From an uncultured Treponema sp. (GTDB taxonomy: Bacteria > Spirochaetota > Spirochaetia > Treponematales > Treponemataceae), in NCBI GenBank assembly GCA_937915735.1, contig CALGGS010000013.1, positions 1 through 50,150 of the forward strand: 50,150 nucleotides of DNA, in the 5' to 3' direction. Below are positions 7,473 through 17,386 of the stretch, one piece after another; position 1 is the first letter of the stretch, and every line of letters begins with the position of its first letter. A program made the position numbers and the translations under genes. Below the pieces are notes generated by a model. The model worked only from the letters and a program-made list of their open reading frames with translations, ran no database searches and was not told where the DNA came from.

Positions 7473-10400
7473 TCAGTCTGGTTTTGTAATGGTATCTATG
7501 CGATTGACTCGGGACAATGGAACATAGACCTTGCCACCATAAAGAAACCAACTTGAAGCGGCCCTTTTTCCTCCAAAATTCGATGCTTTATCTGACATTG
7601 AAGTTGCTGTTACTGCAACAGCCTTAGTTCCGTTTATGTTTACGACTTCTGTCGAAATTCCTACGAAATGAAGGCCAGCTCCGCTGTTCTTTTCATGTGC
7701 TCCGATATCGTAGCACACTTGTGCAATAACAACAGTCGCTTCATCAGATTTTGCAATTATATCAAGAACAGCTTCAATTGCGGCAATATCTGGATCACAA
7801 TCTTTTTGGTCCACACTAAGTTTATAGCCAAAATTTTCATTTTTTTCACAGATTGATTGATACATTGAAGTTACAGAGACAGTTGATTTGCTTGAGACAT
7901 TTCCTGCGGCTGTAAAAACAGTTTCATGATGAAGACCGAATTCCGTTTCTATAGCAGTCCAATTAATATACTCACCGTTAAAACATTCTTTGCAAGAATT
8001 TATGTAAGAATTTACGTACGAATCATTTCCTGCAAAAGCACACAAAGCTTCTGCAATGGCAGTCACAAGGCAACCTTCATTAACCGCCCAGATCGAATCT
8101 GAATTTCCCAAATAAACATCCTTCATATCCTGCATATACTGCTCTTCGGTTTTCAGTGCATAAAGCCCGTTTTTATCGACAAATTCAATCGGGTTTCCAG
8201 AACAATATGAATACCAATTATTTCCGTCGTGAATCGGGTCAACTGTCAAAAAGCGGGCATTTTGGCTTTCATAATCACGGAAACCAAAATCATAGAGATG
8301 AGTTTTTTCGTCAAAATTTTTTCCAACAAAAGCAAATTGGGCAGGAAAAGAGACAGGATTTCCGAATGAGTCATAATCATAAAAGGAATTTCCCCTGGCA
8401 GTCGAGAGTTCAGCCCTTACGCTGAGAGTCTTGTCGCTCATAAGAATCGAGCGGTTTTCGGCGCTTATCGTCCCCTTTGAAAAATAAGAGAGAGCTTTTC
8501 CGTCATGACCGTAAAGGGGGCAAATTTTATGCGGACTTTCCTCGTAAGAATCGGAAGAAGAGAGGCCGTCAGATTCACCAGTTTCATCAGAAATAAAGAC
8601 ATAACGGCCTGTATGTGAGGAAGAAAGGGCTGTCGTCCTCGATTTTGAGGAAGCTGTCGAAGAAGAATCTTCTGTATGAAGTGAAAATGTCTTTTTACTT
8701 TCAAAAACCTGCGTTGAAAAGCCGATGTAGCTTGTTTTTACGGAGCCGCTTTCCGATTTATAGGAATAATTTTTCCGGCCTAAAGCGTCATAAGTGTTTT
8801 TTCGTGAGAATACCTCATCATTAATATAATCGATTCCAGAAACAGATTTTACACGGTTTATTCCGTTATATTCATAGAAAATATCAGAATAAAGAGACTT
8901 ACGCTGCGTCAGATTGCCATTGTCATCATATTCACAAAAGCAGCCATTTCCCCAGGATTTAAGGCGATTCTCCGAGTCATAGGAATAATTTATTGTATTG
9001 TAAGGATTTATTCGCTTTACGATATTGTCATTTTCATCATAAACGAACTTTTCTTTTAAAATCGTCTCCATCGCAGGAATTTGAAAAGTTCCAAAGCCAA
9101 TTGAAGAGCAAAGTGCTGAGAGTTTTTCGTAATCTGCAGAAGGAAGTGACAAATTTTCAAGGGTGACGAAATTTTCAAGATAATGCAAGCCTGAGTCAGA
9201 AACAAGCTCCTTCATTTTGAAAGCCCTTTCATCTGAATAAGGATATGAAGCCTCTGACAGCCTGCCGAATTCATCGTAGGAATATGCAGTAACTGTAAAA
9301 TCAGAGTTAAGCGAGTAGATTTTTCTGCCACCTTCATCGTAAACTGAGCCGTCAACAAAAACCAGGTTCATTGCAGAGTCATAAGCGAGCTGCAAAATAA
9401 GACGGCCAGAATTGTCATAAGAGGATTTTACGCTTTCTCCGCTGTCAAAGACACGCAGGGTTTCATTTCCCATTGAGTCATAAACAAAGCGAACTCTGAG
9501 TGACAAAAGAGAGCTTTCATTTAAAAGCTCGTCCGAAATCGAAAGAAGCTCTCCTTTTTTTCCGTAAGTGTATGAGATTACCCTTTCGTCGCCAGTCATT
9601 TTTACGAGATTTTTCGCTGAATCGTATTCATAGGTAATTTTACTGCCTTCATTTTCATCCCTTTGTAAAATCAATGAGCTTCCTTCATCGTAATAGAAGG
9701 TAAAATCAGAAACAGAATTCTTAGCATGAATTAAATTTCCGGCCGCATCATACTCATAGTAAACAAAATCTCCGTCGGAATAATCTATTTTGAATGAAAG
9801 GCCGTCCGAAGAGTAAGAATATTTTTTTGTCTGCCCTGAAAAATCCCTTATCAGCGAAATTGAACCGTCACCCTTGTATACATTCTCGCTTGTTTTTCCC
9901 AGTGAGTCAGTCCATTTTTGAAGCCTGGAAAATCCGTCGTAAGAGAAGAAATTGTTCTTTCCCCTAGCGTCACACATCATCCCGGATTTCCCGTCGTCAG
10001 AAAGGGAATTTTTTCGAGTCGCCACATAATTTTTAGAGCTAGAAATGATTTTGTCAAACTCATCATACTCGTAATATTCCGTAAAAGTAAAAGGCCGTGC
10101 AGAATAAGATTTTACCCGTGAGCTTGCGTCATAGTTTTTTTTCCAGAGAAGGCCATCACCATCGCTGGCACTCGTGCAGTTTGAAAGGGAATCGTATTCG
10201 TACGAAAGGAAAGAGCCGTTCGGAAAAACAATCTTTGTGACCTGCCCCCGCCCATTGTAGAAATAATTTGTCACATAGCCGTACTGGTCTTTTTCACTTG
10301 TTTTCCGCCCAAGAATGTCATACTCAAAGGTTTTTGAGTTTCCCATTCCGTCAGTTATTCCTGTAATTTCTCCGAATGCATTAAAAAAGTATGTTTTTGA

Positions 10401-13400
10401 ATATTTCCCGCCCAAAATATATGTGACTGTCCGGGCTCCGTAAGACCAGGCTTCAGATTTTATGATTTTTCCGGCTTTATTTTTGATTTTTTCAGAAATA
10501 AGCCTTCCCGCCAAATCATAGGATTTTTCGATTGTGCCTTTAGAGTCCTCTATTTTTACGAGATTCTTACATTCATCATAAAAATAAGTCGTAAGATTTT
10601 CGTTTCTGTCAGTATAAGATTTTTTTCGTCCGTCAGCGTAGAATTCTGTCTTGTCAAAAGCAGAAAGTGTCCCTCCGGCCTCCCTCTTTCCGCTTAAAGT
10701 GCCAAATTCATCATAAGAGTATTCCAGAAAACCGGATTTTCCTGACTTTGAACGAAGAAGTCTGCCAGCCGGTGAATATTCCCGCTCTATTTTTGATTTT
10801 CCCTTTTCACTTACTGACAAAAGCCTGCCTTCCCCGTCAAAGCTCTGAGTCTGGCTTCTGCCGTCTTCATTTTTTATTTGGGAAATCTGCCTTTCATTTT
10901 CAATTTTTTGCGAGTAGCAGACTGTTTTTGAATCATAAAGAGCATCTGAGTAAAATCCTGAGTTTGAAGAAGACAGACTTCCGTCAGAAAAATAAGAAAA
11001 AAGAGTCGCCCAGTTCTCTGATTTTAGCGAGAAAACATCGTATTCGATTAGTCTTGAAATTTCGCCTCCGTCAGTGTAATCAAACGAATAAAGCTTGGTC
11101 TTTTCGATTTTCTTTCCCTTTGAGTCGATTCCAGAAATGTATTGGGCCCTACAGTTTCTGTTTTTGTCGTACTCATAGGAAATTGTCCTGCTCTCTCCTG
11201 TTTTTGAGTCCGTGAGAGTGCGTGAAAGAAGGAGCTTTCGAGCGGAGTAAATTTCTTCTGTTATGAGTCCTTCGCTTGTCACGGTCTTTCTTGTGTGAGG
11301 TCCGTAAGAGTAAGTCGTTTTTCTTCCCAAGCCATCTGTGTATGAACTTGGCCTGTTTTCCGAGTCATAAGTCCATTTTTCTGTCAGGGAAGCTTTTGCA
11401 GAGCCAGGAGCGAACACCGATTTTTCAGTAACATTTCCATTTGAGTCGTATTTTATTGTGGTTTTGTTTCCAGTGCAATCTGTCGTTGAAGAGAGCTTCT
11501 TGTCCGAATCGTATTCAAAATGATAAAGAAGGCTTGAAGAGCAGTAAATGTCAGTCATAAGGGCCTGAGAATCGTAGAAATAGCTTTGCTTAAAGCCGTC
11601 CCTGTCGGTGAATGACGAGAGAAGTCCGTTAGAGTAAGTCCACTTTTCGCTCCTTCCGTCAGAGTGAGTTTTTTCCGTCATATTTCCATTTGAATCGTAG
11701 GAAAAAGTTATTCGGTCAAAATTTGAGCTTTTGCATATCAGCCGATTCTCCTCATCATACTCGTAGTAAGTGAAAGAACCGTCACTTTTTTCCTCGGAAA
11801 TCGTGCGTCCCCTGCTGTCATAGCGATAGAGAGAAACCTTTCCGTCATAATCAGTGTAGGTCATTTTTCTGTTTTCAGTGTCATAATCAAAATATTCAGA
11901 TTTTCCCTCTTCGTTAGTGGTTCTTGTGCATCTTTTTTTTCCGTCAATTTCCCGAAATTCAAATGAAATGTAGCTTCCGTCGGCTTTTATCTGCTTTTCC
12001 ATATATCCGTCTGAAGCATAGGAGAATTTTTTTACATTTCCTTCATAATCGGTTACAAGCGACAAGAGCTGATTTTCGTAGGCATAGGTAATTTTTCTTC
12101 CTGTTGCGACTTCCGTCACAGAAGCAAGCCTTTCTCCGTTCCAAGTGAAGCTCAGTGATTTTTTGCCGTCTAGAGTGATATAGCTTAAGCGCATGCCTGA
12201 ATCATAAAAAAACTCAATTTTTCCGCCGTCCTTAAAGGTGTATTTTTCTGGAAGCCCGTATTTTGAATAATATCTTTTTGCCCCATAAGCATCATAGGAG
12301 ACACAAAAGCCTTCGTCATAGTCAGAAAGGGAAACCTGCATTGAAGAATAAGAAGGATGAAGGGAGTAAGAGCCGTCATCATTCCTATTGAATACAATCA
12401 TTCCGCCGTTATCCTGAACATAAAAGAGAACATCAAGCCCGACAGTCTGAACAAAATCCGACAAAACTGCGTAACCGACATATTTGTTGCTTTCAGCCGC
12501 CTCTTCGCTTTTATCTGCATAAGACTTAATTTTTTCATATTCTTCACTTGCAGTGGATAAAAGCTCCTGCATCGAAGCATACATATCTGAGCAGTCTGTG
12601 TCTTCTTCAAGATAGCCCGCCATAGTTTCTTCGTAACCTTTAAGCTCCTCAATATAAGAAAGCCAGTTTGGAAGAGCTTCTATAAAATCCCTGCTGTATC
12701 CGCGGATAATCCTCGACTCCAGGTTCGATGACCAGCCCTGACCGAAAATGCCATATTTTGAGTAATTTTTGCCGGCCTCATCTGAAGAATAGCGGCGCTG
12801 AATGTCAAAAACAGCATTTTTTCTGTAGGAGCACAAATCCATGTCTTCGATAATGAATTCACCGGTCGCTAAAATGACAGGGTCGCCAACCTTCATAATT
12901 GGCTTTCCCTCCTTGTCTAAAATTGCCCCGTAATTTCCCTTTCCCGAAACAGAATAGCTGTATCCATACTGCTCACAAACTGCGTCAAGGGCAGCTTTTG
13001 CGCTTTCAACCTTAGCCTCAAGCTCGGCGATTTTTGCGGCATCTTCTCCCGCCTTCTTAGCCGCATCCAGGGCAGCCTTTGCTGCCATAAGATTTGACAT
13101 CGCCTCATACAAAGCCTCATAGGTCTGCATTTTTGCAGAATCAGCAAAGAATTCTGCTATTCGAGCCTCAACTTCGGCCTTAAACTCCGGGTCATCACAA
13201 CCCGGCCCCGTATATGTAAATGAGATTGTGCCGTCATCCTGCATTACATCCTCAAGGCCAATAGTAACAATATTTCCGTCCGCATCCATTACCGTCGTGT
13301 AATTTTCATAATCAAAGTCTTCGGCATTAGGATCCCTGTCATCTGAATGCCAGTCGTTCGCCTGCTGTCCTGCAGTCGCGCTCGTACCGTCCCAGCCGTC

Positions 13401-13694
13401 CTCTTCCTCTTGATGATAGTCATAAAAAGCGTTCCAGTCATCTTCCGTCCAGTTATTCATGTCAGATATATCAGGTCCGGAATAACCGCTGTCATCACCA
13501 TCATCATCACCATCATCAGAGCCATAGCTGCTGCTCGAGCCATCATCATCGCCGTCATCTCCCTGCCAGCCATAGCCATAATCAGTATTTCCGTCATCGT
13601 TTCCGTCCAAATCATCATCGGCAAAAAAATATCCCGGAGCGAAAACAAATAAACAGACAAAAAAAGCAAGTATGATTTTCTTTAACTTATCCAT
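7473..13694 (-). CDS. secreted Rhs/YD-repeat protein with C-terminal effector-like domain
   Basis: 2,073 residues. In order: a signal peptide (about 1-25); an Asp/Gly/Ser-rich low-complexity segment; an Ala-rich helical stretch; a DUF6531-like entry (VGDPVILATGEFIIEDMDL); then well over a thousand residues of YD repeats (YDSNGNMTEKT, YEYDSLSNCT and similar). The Rhs core ends at ARFLTVDPIHDGNNWYSY, followed by a separate 229-residue C-terminal domain from about residue 1845 (7473-8162). In that domain NEGCLVTAIAEAL and GLHFVGIS could supply the Cys and His of a papain/C39-like fold; this is a hint only. The start is the ATG at 13694 with AGGAG upstream, not the in-frame ATG at 13715. It is last in the T2SS operon and no candidate immunity gene follows. 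Confidence 0.93.
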   Translation of the reverse strand: MDKLKKIILAFFVCLFVFAPGYFFADDDLDGNDDGNTDYGYGWQGDDGDDDGSSSSYGSDDGDDDGDDSGYSGPDISDMNNWTEDDWNAFYDYHQEEEDGWDGTSATAGQQANDWHSDDRDPNAEDFDYENYTTVMDADGNIVTIGLEDVMQDDGTISFTYTGPGCDDPEFKAEVEARIAEFFADSAKMQTYEALYEAMSNLMAAKAALDAAKKAGEDAAKIAELEAKVESAKAALDAVCEQYGYSYSVSGKGNYGAILDKEGKPIMKVGDPVILATGEFIIEDMDLCSYRKNAVFDIQRRYSSDEAGKNYSKYGIFGQGWSSNLESRIIRGYSRDFIEALPNWLSYIEELKGYEETMAGYLEEDTDCSDMYASMQELLSTASEEYEKIKSYADKSEEAAESNKYVGYAVLSDFVQTVGLDVLFYVQDNGGMIVFNRNDDGSYSLHPSYSSMQVSLSDYDEGFCVSYDAYGAKRYYSKYGLPEKYTFKDGGKIEFFYDSGMRLSYITLDGKKSLSFTWNGERLASVTEVATGRKITYAYENQLLSLVTDYEGNVKKFSYASDGYMEKQIKADGSYISFEFREIDGKKRCTRTTNEEGKSEYFDYDTENRKMTYTDYDGKVSLYRYDSRGRTISEEKSDGSFTYYEYDEENRLICKSSNFDRITFSYDSNGNMTEKTHSDGRSEKWTYSNGLLSSFTDRDGFKQSYFYDSQALMTDIYCSSSLLYHFEYDSDKKLSSTTDCTGNKTTIKYDSNGNVTEKSVFAPGSAKASLTEKWTYDSENRPSSYTDGLGRKTTYSYGPHTRKTVTSEGLITEEIYSARKLLLSRTLTDSKTGESRTISYEYDKNRNCRAQYISGIDSKGKKIEKTKLYSFDYTDGGEISRLIEYDVFSLKSENWATLFSYFSDGSLSSSNSGFYSDALYDSKTVCYSQKIENERQISQIKNEDGRSQTQSFDGEGRLLSVSEKGKSKIEREYSPAGRLLRSKSGKSGFLEYSYDEFGTLSGKREAGGTLSAFDKTEFYADGRKKSYTDRNENLTTYFYDECKNLVKIEDSKGTIEKSYDLAGRLISEKIKNKAGKIIKSEAWSYGARTVTYILGGKYSKTYFFNAFGEITGITDGMGNSKTFEYDILGRKTSEKDQYGYVTNYFYNGRGQVTKIVFPNGSFLSYEYDSLSNCTSASDGDGLLWKKNYDASSRVKSYSARPFTFTEYYEYDEFDKIISSSKNYVATRKNSLSDDGKSGMMCDARGKNNFFSYDGFSRLQKWTDSLGKTSENVYKGDGSISLIRDFSGQTKKYSYSSDGLSFKIDYSDGDFVYYEYDAAGNLIHAKNSVSDFTFYYDEGSSLILQRDENEGSKITYEYDSAKNLVKMTGDERVISYTYGKKGELLSISDELLNESSLLSLRVRFVYDSMGNETLRVFDSGESVKSSYDNSGRLILQLAYDSAMNLVFVDGSVYDEGGRKIYSLNSDFTVTAYSYDEFGRLSEASYPYSDERAFKMKELVSDSGLHYLENFVTLENLSLPSADYEKLSALCSSIGFGTFQIPAMETILKEKFVYDENDNIVKRINPYNTINYSYDSENRLKSWGNGCFCEYDDNGNLTQRKSLYSDIFYEYNGINRVKSVSGIDYINDEVFSRKNTYDALGRKNYSYKSESGSVKTSYIGFSTQVFESKKTFSLHTEDSSSTASSKSRTTALSSSHTGRYVFISDETGESDGLSSSDSYEESPHKICPLYGHDGKALSYFSKGTISAENRSILMSDKTLSVRAELSTARGNSFYDYDSFGNPVSFPAQFAFVGKNFDEKTHLYDFGFRDYESQNARFLTVDPIHDGNNWYSYCSGNPIEFVDKNGLYALKTEEQYMQDMKDVYLGNSDSIWAVNEGCLVTAIAEALCAFAGNDSYVNSYINSCKECFNGEYINWTAIETEFGLHHETVFTAAGNVSSKSTVSVTSMYQSICEKNENFGYKLSVDQKDCDPDIAAIEAVLDIIAKSDEATVVIAQVCYDIGAHEKNSGAGLHFVGISTEVVNINGTKAVAVTATSMSDKASNFGGKRAASSWFLYGGKVYVPLSRVNRIDTITKPD

Positions 13695-13717
13695 AATTAC
13701 TCCTGAGTTTTCCATAA

Positions 13718-15190
13718 TTAAAAACTTGTATAAAACAATTTGTCCAAAAGGCTTCCAGAATTATCTGAAGTCGGAACATAGCCCGTGCAGTCAGATACGA
13801 ATTTTGACAGGAGAGTGTCCCTGGAGCCATTTATATATAAGCTCGGATGAGAGGATGAAATCAAATTCACCGTCTTGTAAACGCAGAAGAAGACTCCAAG
13901 GGTCGCAGTATTTCCGAGAGCACTCCAGTCACAAACAAGGGCTTCATCCAAAGCACTTCTGAGAGAATCTCCGCTTATGTAGGAATCAAGGCAAGAAGAA
14001 AGGCTTTTTATATCCACATAAAAATCTGTGGGATATTCAGTAGCACAATAGGAGACAGCCTTTTTAGTGAAAATCTCAAACACGGCGTCCCTAGTTTCCT
14101 TAGTCGAAATAGAAGAGGCCAGAGTCTTTGAGTAAGATGAAAAAAGCTTTACGACCGCCTCGATTTTTGACAGATTGACGCAAGAAAACGAAGCGTAAGA
14201 GTAATTTTCGTAAGTCTCCTTAAACTGAGTACAAATCGCATTTATTAAGTCCGTTTCGCCTCTCTCTGAGTCACTGAAAGAGCTGAGCAATTTCGTGTAG
14301 TTCCAGCCGCTCCCGCTTTCAAGGGCCGGCGTTCCGAGCATATATGAAGCGCAATCTCTCAGCTCATAGGCCGTTTCTATGCACATTCCAAAGCAAGTGT
14401 CAAAGCAAACCATAGAAAGACTGTCACTGCCCATACCATCAGAAATTGCAGAACGAAGCTCTGAAATGCTCATATAGCTTCCGGCAGATGATTCAATTGC
14501 GACCGCACGGCTCGCTTCCGTAACGGCTCCATTTCTCCAGCCGCTTCCATGCCCCCAGATTACAAGGGCATAATTTTCCGCAGGATAAGCTCGCCTGGCA
14601 AAGGCCTCAAAACCGCTTAAAACATGGGGATTTGACATATCAAGCTCACTCTCACTTTCACTTGAAAGAGCCAGCTCGTCGCAGCTGAGGCGCTCACTTG
14701 AAATAAGAGTCTTATTCTGATTCTCATCCTTTGTGACTTTATAGAGCCTTGTCCCGCTCCAGTCGCCATTCGTAGCGTCATATTCCTCAGCCCTGTCAAG
14801 AAGCACAAGAACCGTAACTGCCTCTGACAAATCAGCGGCCTCCATTTCATTAAAGTCAGTGATAGCCTCGCTTTCAAGATTATTGTCCGCAGCCATGTAA
14901 ACGAGTATCGTCCATTCTCTTAAAAGCTCTTCATTTACTTCATCAGGCTCTTCCTCATCAAGAACCTCATAAACAGATTCATCATCGTCGTCGTCGTCAT
15001 CATCGGCAGGCTTTTCCTCAGCTTCTGCTTCATCCCCCGCCGTTGAATCCGACTCGCCCTGAGCATTTTCTGAAGAATTAACTACCGTAGACTTTCCGCC
15101 CGAAGAGACCGTAGTAAAGTCCGTTCCGCATGAAAGCATTGTAAAAATCAAGAGGAGCTGAAAGTACATCAAAAACTTTTTTTTTATCAT
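13718..15190 (-). CDS. clostripain-family (C11) cysteine protease lipoprotein
   Basis: 490 residues. The N-terminus is a lipoprotein signal with TMLSC (Cys21). An acidic linker follows, with eight consecutive Asp (residues 63-70), then a caspase-like C11 domain from about residue 90: WTILVYMAADNNLE, WGHGSGW with the likely catalytic His214, and CFDTCFGMC with the likely nucleophile Cys266. C11 enzymes cleave after Arg or Lys and often self-process. GGAGG seven bases upstream and a 4-nt ATGA overlap with the preceding gene fix the start. The stop is 23 bp before the Rhs gene, so a role in processing or releasing the Rhs protein is an attractive inference. Confidence 0.9.
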   Translation of the reverse strand: MIKKKFLMYFQLLLIFTMLSCGTDFTTVSSGGKSTVVNSSENAQGESDSTAGDEAEAEEKPADDDDDDDDESVYEVLDEEEPDEVNEELLREWTILVYMAADNNLESEAITDFNEMEAADLSEAVTVLVLLDRAEEYDATNGDWSGTRLYKVTKDENQNKTLISSERLSCDELALSSESESELDMSNPHVLSGFEAFARRAYPAENYALVIWGHGSGWRNGAVTEASRAVAIESSAGSYMSISELRSAISDGMGSDSLSMVCFDTCFGMCIETAYELRDCASYMLGTPALESGSGWNYTKLLSSFSDSERGETDLINAICTQFKETYENYSYASFSCVNLSKIEAVVKLFSSYSKTLASSISTKETRDAVFEIFTKKAVSYCATEYPTDFYVDIKSLSSCLDSYISGDSLRSALDEALVCDWSALGNTATLGVFFCVYKTVNLISSSHPSLYINGSRDTLLSKFVSDCTGYVPTSDNSGSLLDKLFYTSF

Positions 15191-15654
15191 TCGACAGCCT
15201 CCCGCACGCAGTACATTCCGTAAGGATCTCTCCAGACACTTCCGTCCTCATAAGTGATTTGGCGGACATAAAGATAGTCAATCTGATATTCTTCGTCCGG
15301 AACAACAGAAATGTAAGGGTCAAGATTTATAATGAAGTCAATGCTGGAGTCGCTTTGTATAGGCCACTCACATTTTGAGACAATGCAGTTAGAGCCAACA
15401 AAGGGGTTGTTTCCGTCAGAGTCGTAAAGAAGGAAAGAGATGGTAAAATTCTCTATTTTTTTGTCGCTCCCGTTGTAAAAGGAAAAATACATTCCGGCAA
15501 AATTATGGGCATTCTCATATTCTCCCAGCTCAACATGAGGATTTGAAATCAGATATGGACTGGAAAGAGCCTCTGTCGTACAGCAGGAAAATGAAATCAG
15601 CGAGACAAAAAGCAGGAACAGGCTTCCAGCGATTTTTGATTTATTATTTTTCAT
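15187..15654 (-). CDS. hypothetical lipoprotein
   Basis: 155 residues. It has a lysine-rich start, a hydrophobic core and a lipobox-like ISFSC with Cys24, followed by a mature part of mostly beta-prone sequence. I do not recognise a family. GGAGG precedes the ATG. It overlaps the C11 protease gene by 4 nt and follows another lipoprotein gene after 13 bp, so it belongs to the same transcript as the secretion genes. Two cysteines in the mature part could form a disulfide in the periplasm or at the surface. Confidence 0.8.
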   Translation of the reverse strand: MKNNKSKIAGSLFLLFVSLISFSCCTTEALSSPYLISNPHVELGEYENAHNFAGMYFSFYNGSDKKIENFTISFLLYDSDGNNPFVGSNCIVSKCEWPIQSDSSIDFIINLDPYISVVPDEEYQIDYLYVRQITYEDGSVWRDPYGMYCVREAVE

Positions 15655-15667
15655 AGAACCTCCGTTT

Positions 15668-16204
15668 TTAGATTTTTTCTAAAGAAGACAGAACTGATTT
15701 TTTTCTTTTCTCACTGGGAGCTTCGCAATAAGAAATCAGATTCCTGTAAAAAAGATAAAGTGGATTTTTTTCGTTATATTCCTTTGACTTGGAAATGATT
15801 TTTTTTGCTTCATCAAATCTCTCCTCACGAAGCAAGCTCTCGATTTTCGGGAAAAGTGACTCCAGCTTTTCAACCTGAAGGCAAACGATTGATTTTTTGT
15901 CGAGAAAGAGAACTTTCGTGTCAGTTTCGCACCAGCCGTAGCCGCCACCAGTAAGATGATATTCACCGGCGCCAACATCCTTAAAGACGAATACACCGCT
16001 TTCATTCGTAACAGTCGTGTTCCCAAGTCCAAGGGACACATAGTAATTCGCAACTCCGATTCCGTTTTCGTCACAAACACGCCCCGTCAAAGCCGCCTTC
16101 CCTTCGAATTTCGTTGAAGCACAGGAGGCAAAATTAAGGCCTAGCAGAATGAGAAAAATCGGAAAAGAAAGGAAAAAACGCAGGGCTATTTTTTTAGTTT
16201 TCAT
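15668..16204 (-). CDS. lipoprotein with carboxypeptidase-regulatory-like domain
   Basis: 178 residues. A lipoprotein signal ends at NFASC (Cys28). Residues about 37-95 look like a carboxypeptidase-regulatory/Cna-B type beta-sandwich (LTGRVCDENGIGVANYYVSLG, TVTNESGVFVFKDVGAGEYHL). The C-terminal 70 residues are helical, Lys/Glu-rich and suggest a single TPR-like hairpin. GGAGG six bases upstream supports the ATG. The start overlaps the end of the preceding gene by 11 bp. The beta-sandwich type is common in exported surface proteins; the specific job is unknown. Confidence 0.82.
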   Translation of the reverse strand: MKTKKIALRFFLSFPIFLILLGLNFASCASTKFEGKAALTGRVCDENGIGVANYYVSLGLGNTTVTNESGVFVFKDVGAGEYHLTGGGYGWCETDTKVLFLDKKSIVCLQVEKLESLFPKIESLLREERFDEAKKIISKSKEYNEKNPLYLFYRNLISYCEAPSEKRKKSVLSSLEKI

Positions 16205-17366
16205 TGACAGCCTCCTTTAACTCCGTTTTTCCGTCCTTATTTCTGAAGCAGATTAAGACAGTGCCGTCATCCCTTCTGATTTTCCCGATTTCAGAGTCAA
16301 TGGAATTTAACAAAGTTCTCGAAGTATTAAGCTCAAAAAGCCTTGATTGTTTTGCCACAATCTTTTGCTCTTCCTTTCCAAAAAGATAGGCATACTTTGC
16401 GACAGAAGCCATTACAGAAAAATCAGATTTTTCACCTTTTTTAAGAAGGACATTTACCTGGCAGTTTCCCTTGGCTTGGCTGACAGAAAATTTTTTCTCG
16501 CTAAAGCCCAAGGAGATTGTGGCTTCGGAACAGATTTTTAATGCAGAATACAAGACGCTTCGGCCAACCGAAAAAGAAAATTCCGCCTCATTTTCACTGT
16601 TTCTCTCCATCTCAATTTTCGAGCCAAGTTTTTTCAATTCCTTTCGCACGCGGGCAATTTCCCCGCTCTCGTTAACCGGGCCTTCGCTTAGACAAGCTTT
16701 TTTTGAGCGCTCCGCCTCAAAGGGCAGCTCCAAATCAAAGTAAGGCTCATTGTCCTTAAAAGAGACCACTGAGTACTTTGCGTTCGCGATATCCTCACTG
16801 TGACAGCCGTAAATCGAAATTTTGCATTTTCCGCCGTCACTAAAAGAAAATGAAGAGACCTTTCCCGCACGGAGCGAAACCGAAGAAAAGATTTCATCAA
16901 TCAGTTTTTGCGCAGAAGGCAATTTTTCTTCTTCAACCGCCTCATCTTCAATCAAAGGATTTTCTGTCTGTTCACTGGCAGTGTTTTCCCGCTCAGAGAA
17001 AACAGTCTTCGCAATCCTGAACGACAAAATCCCCGAAAGAATGATAAGAATTAAAGTCAGGGTACGAAAGATTTTCGTCCTTGAAGAGAAAACGCTCCGT
17101 TTTTTGTTCTCCTCAATAAAAAGCTCACCGCCGCCTGTTTTATACCGGGCCAGGCTTGATTTTTCCATCACCACAACCTCAGCCAAGACCTGCTTTTTTT
17201 TGAGGGAGTATTTAGTGTCAAAGCAGCAGGTCGCCGAAAAGCGGGGATGCTGTTTTTCAAGCTCGCCTAGAATAAAGCGATTTTCCTCATGGGCAAAAAG
17301 ATATTTCCAGGGCATAAAAAAGCGGTAAAGCTCATAATCCTTAGAACTCACAATAATTTTTTTCAT
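16194..17366 (-). CDS. single-pass membrane protein in T2SS cluster (possible GspL/M-type)
   Basis: 390 residues. About 98 N-terminal residues are probably cytoplasmic; one transmembrane span lies at about 100-119, then an acidic linker and a periplasmic region of about 250 residues. This bitopic layout is that of GspL or of fused L/M-type assembly-platform proteins, and the position after the pseudopilin genes fits. I see no clear family motif, so the assignment rests on architecture and context. AGGAG precedes the ATG at 17366. It follows the pseudopilin-like gene by 20 bp and overlaps the next lipoprotein gene. Confidence 0.75.
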   Translation of the reverse strand: MKKIIVSSKDYELYRFFMPWKYLFAHEENRFILGELEKQHPRFSATCCFDTKYSLKKKQVLAEVVVMEKSSLARYKTGGGELFIEENKKRSVFSSRTKIFRTLTLILIILSGILSFRIAKTVFSERENTASEQTENPLIEDEAVEEEKLPSAQKLIDEIFSSVSLRAGKVSSFSFSDGGKCKISIYGCHSEDIANAKYSVVSFKDNEPYFDLELPFEAERSKKACLSEGPVNESGEIARVRKELKKLGSKIEMERNSENEAEFSFSVGRSVLYSALKICSEATISLGFSEKKFSVSQAKGNCQVNVLLKKGEKSDFSVMASVAKYAYLFGKEEQKIVAKQSRLFELNTSRTLLNSIDSEIGKIRRDDGTVLICFRNKDGKTELKEAVNEN

Positions 17367-17386
17367 AATTTTCTCCTGTCATTGAC

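Noticed and set aside
10667..11215. 182-codon plus-strand frame inside the Rhs gene
   Set aside because: Composition is what antisense of YD repeats gives (Phe/Leu/Arg-rich), with no ribosome site or family match.
13480..13640. Repetitive CATCATCAC-like DNA that might be taken for a CRISPR or satellite
   Set aside because: The repeats are in-frame Asp/Gly/Ser codons without fixed-length repeat-spacer structure.
13347..13652. Ile/Val/Ala-rich plus-strand frame, possible membrane peptide
   Set aside because: It is the antisense reading of the Asp/Gly repeat segment of the Rhs N-terminus; hydrophobicity is an artefact of GAT/GAC codons.
16822..17328. 168-codon plus-strand frame in the T2SS cluster
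   Set aside because: It is opposite the bitopic protein gene, which has AGGAG, a membrane span and operon context; the plus frame has none.
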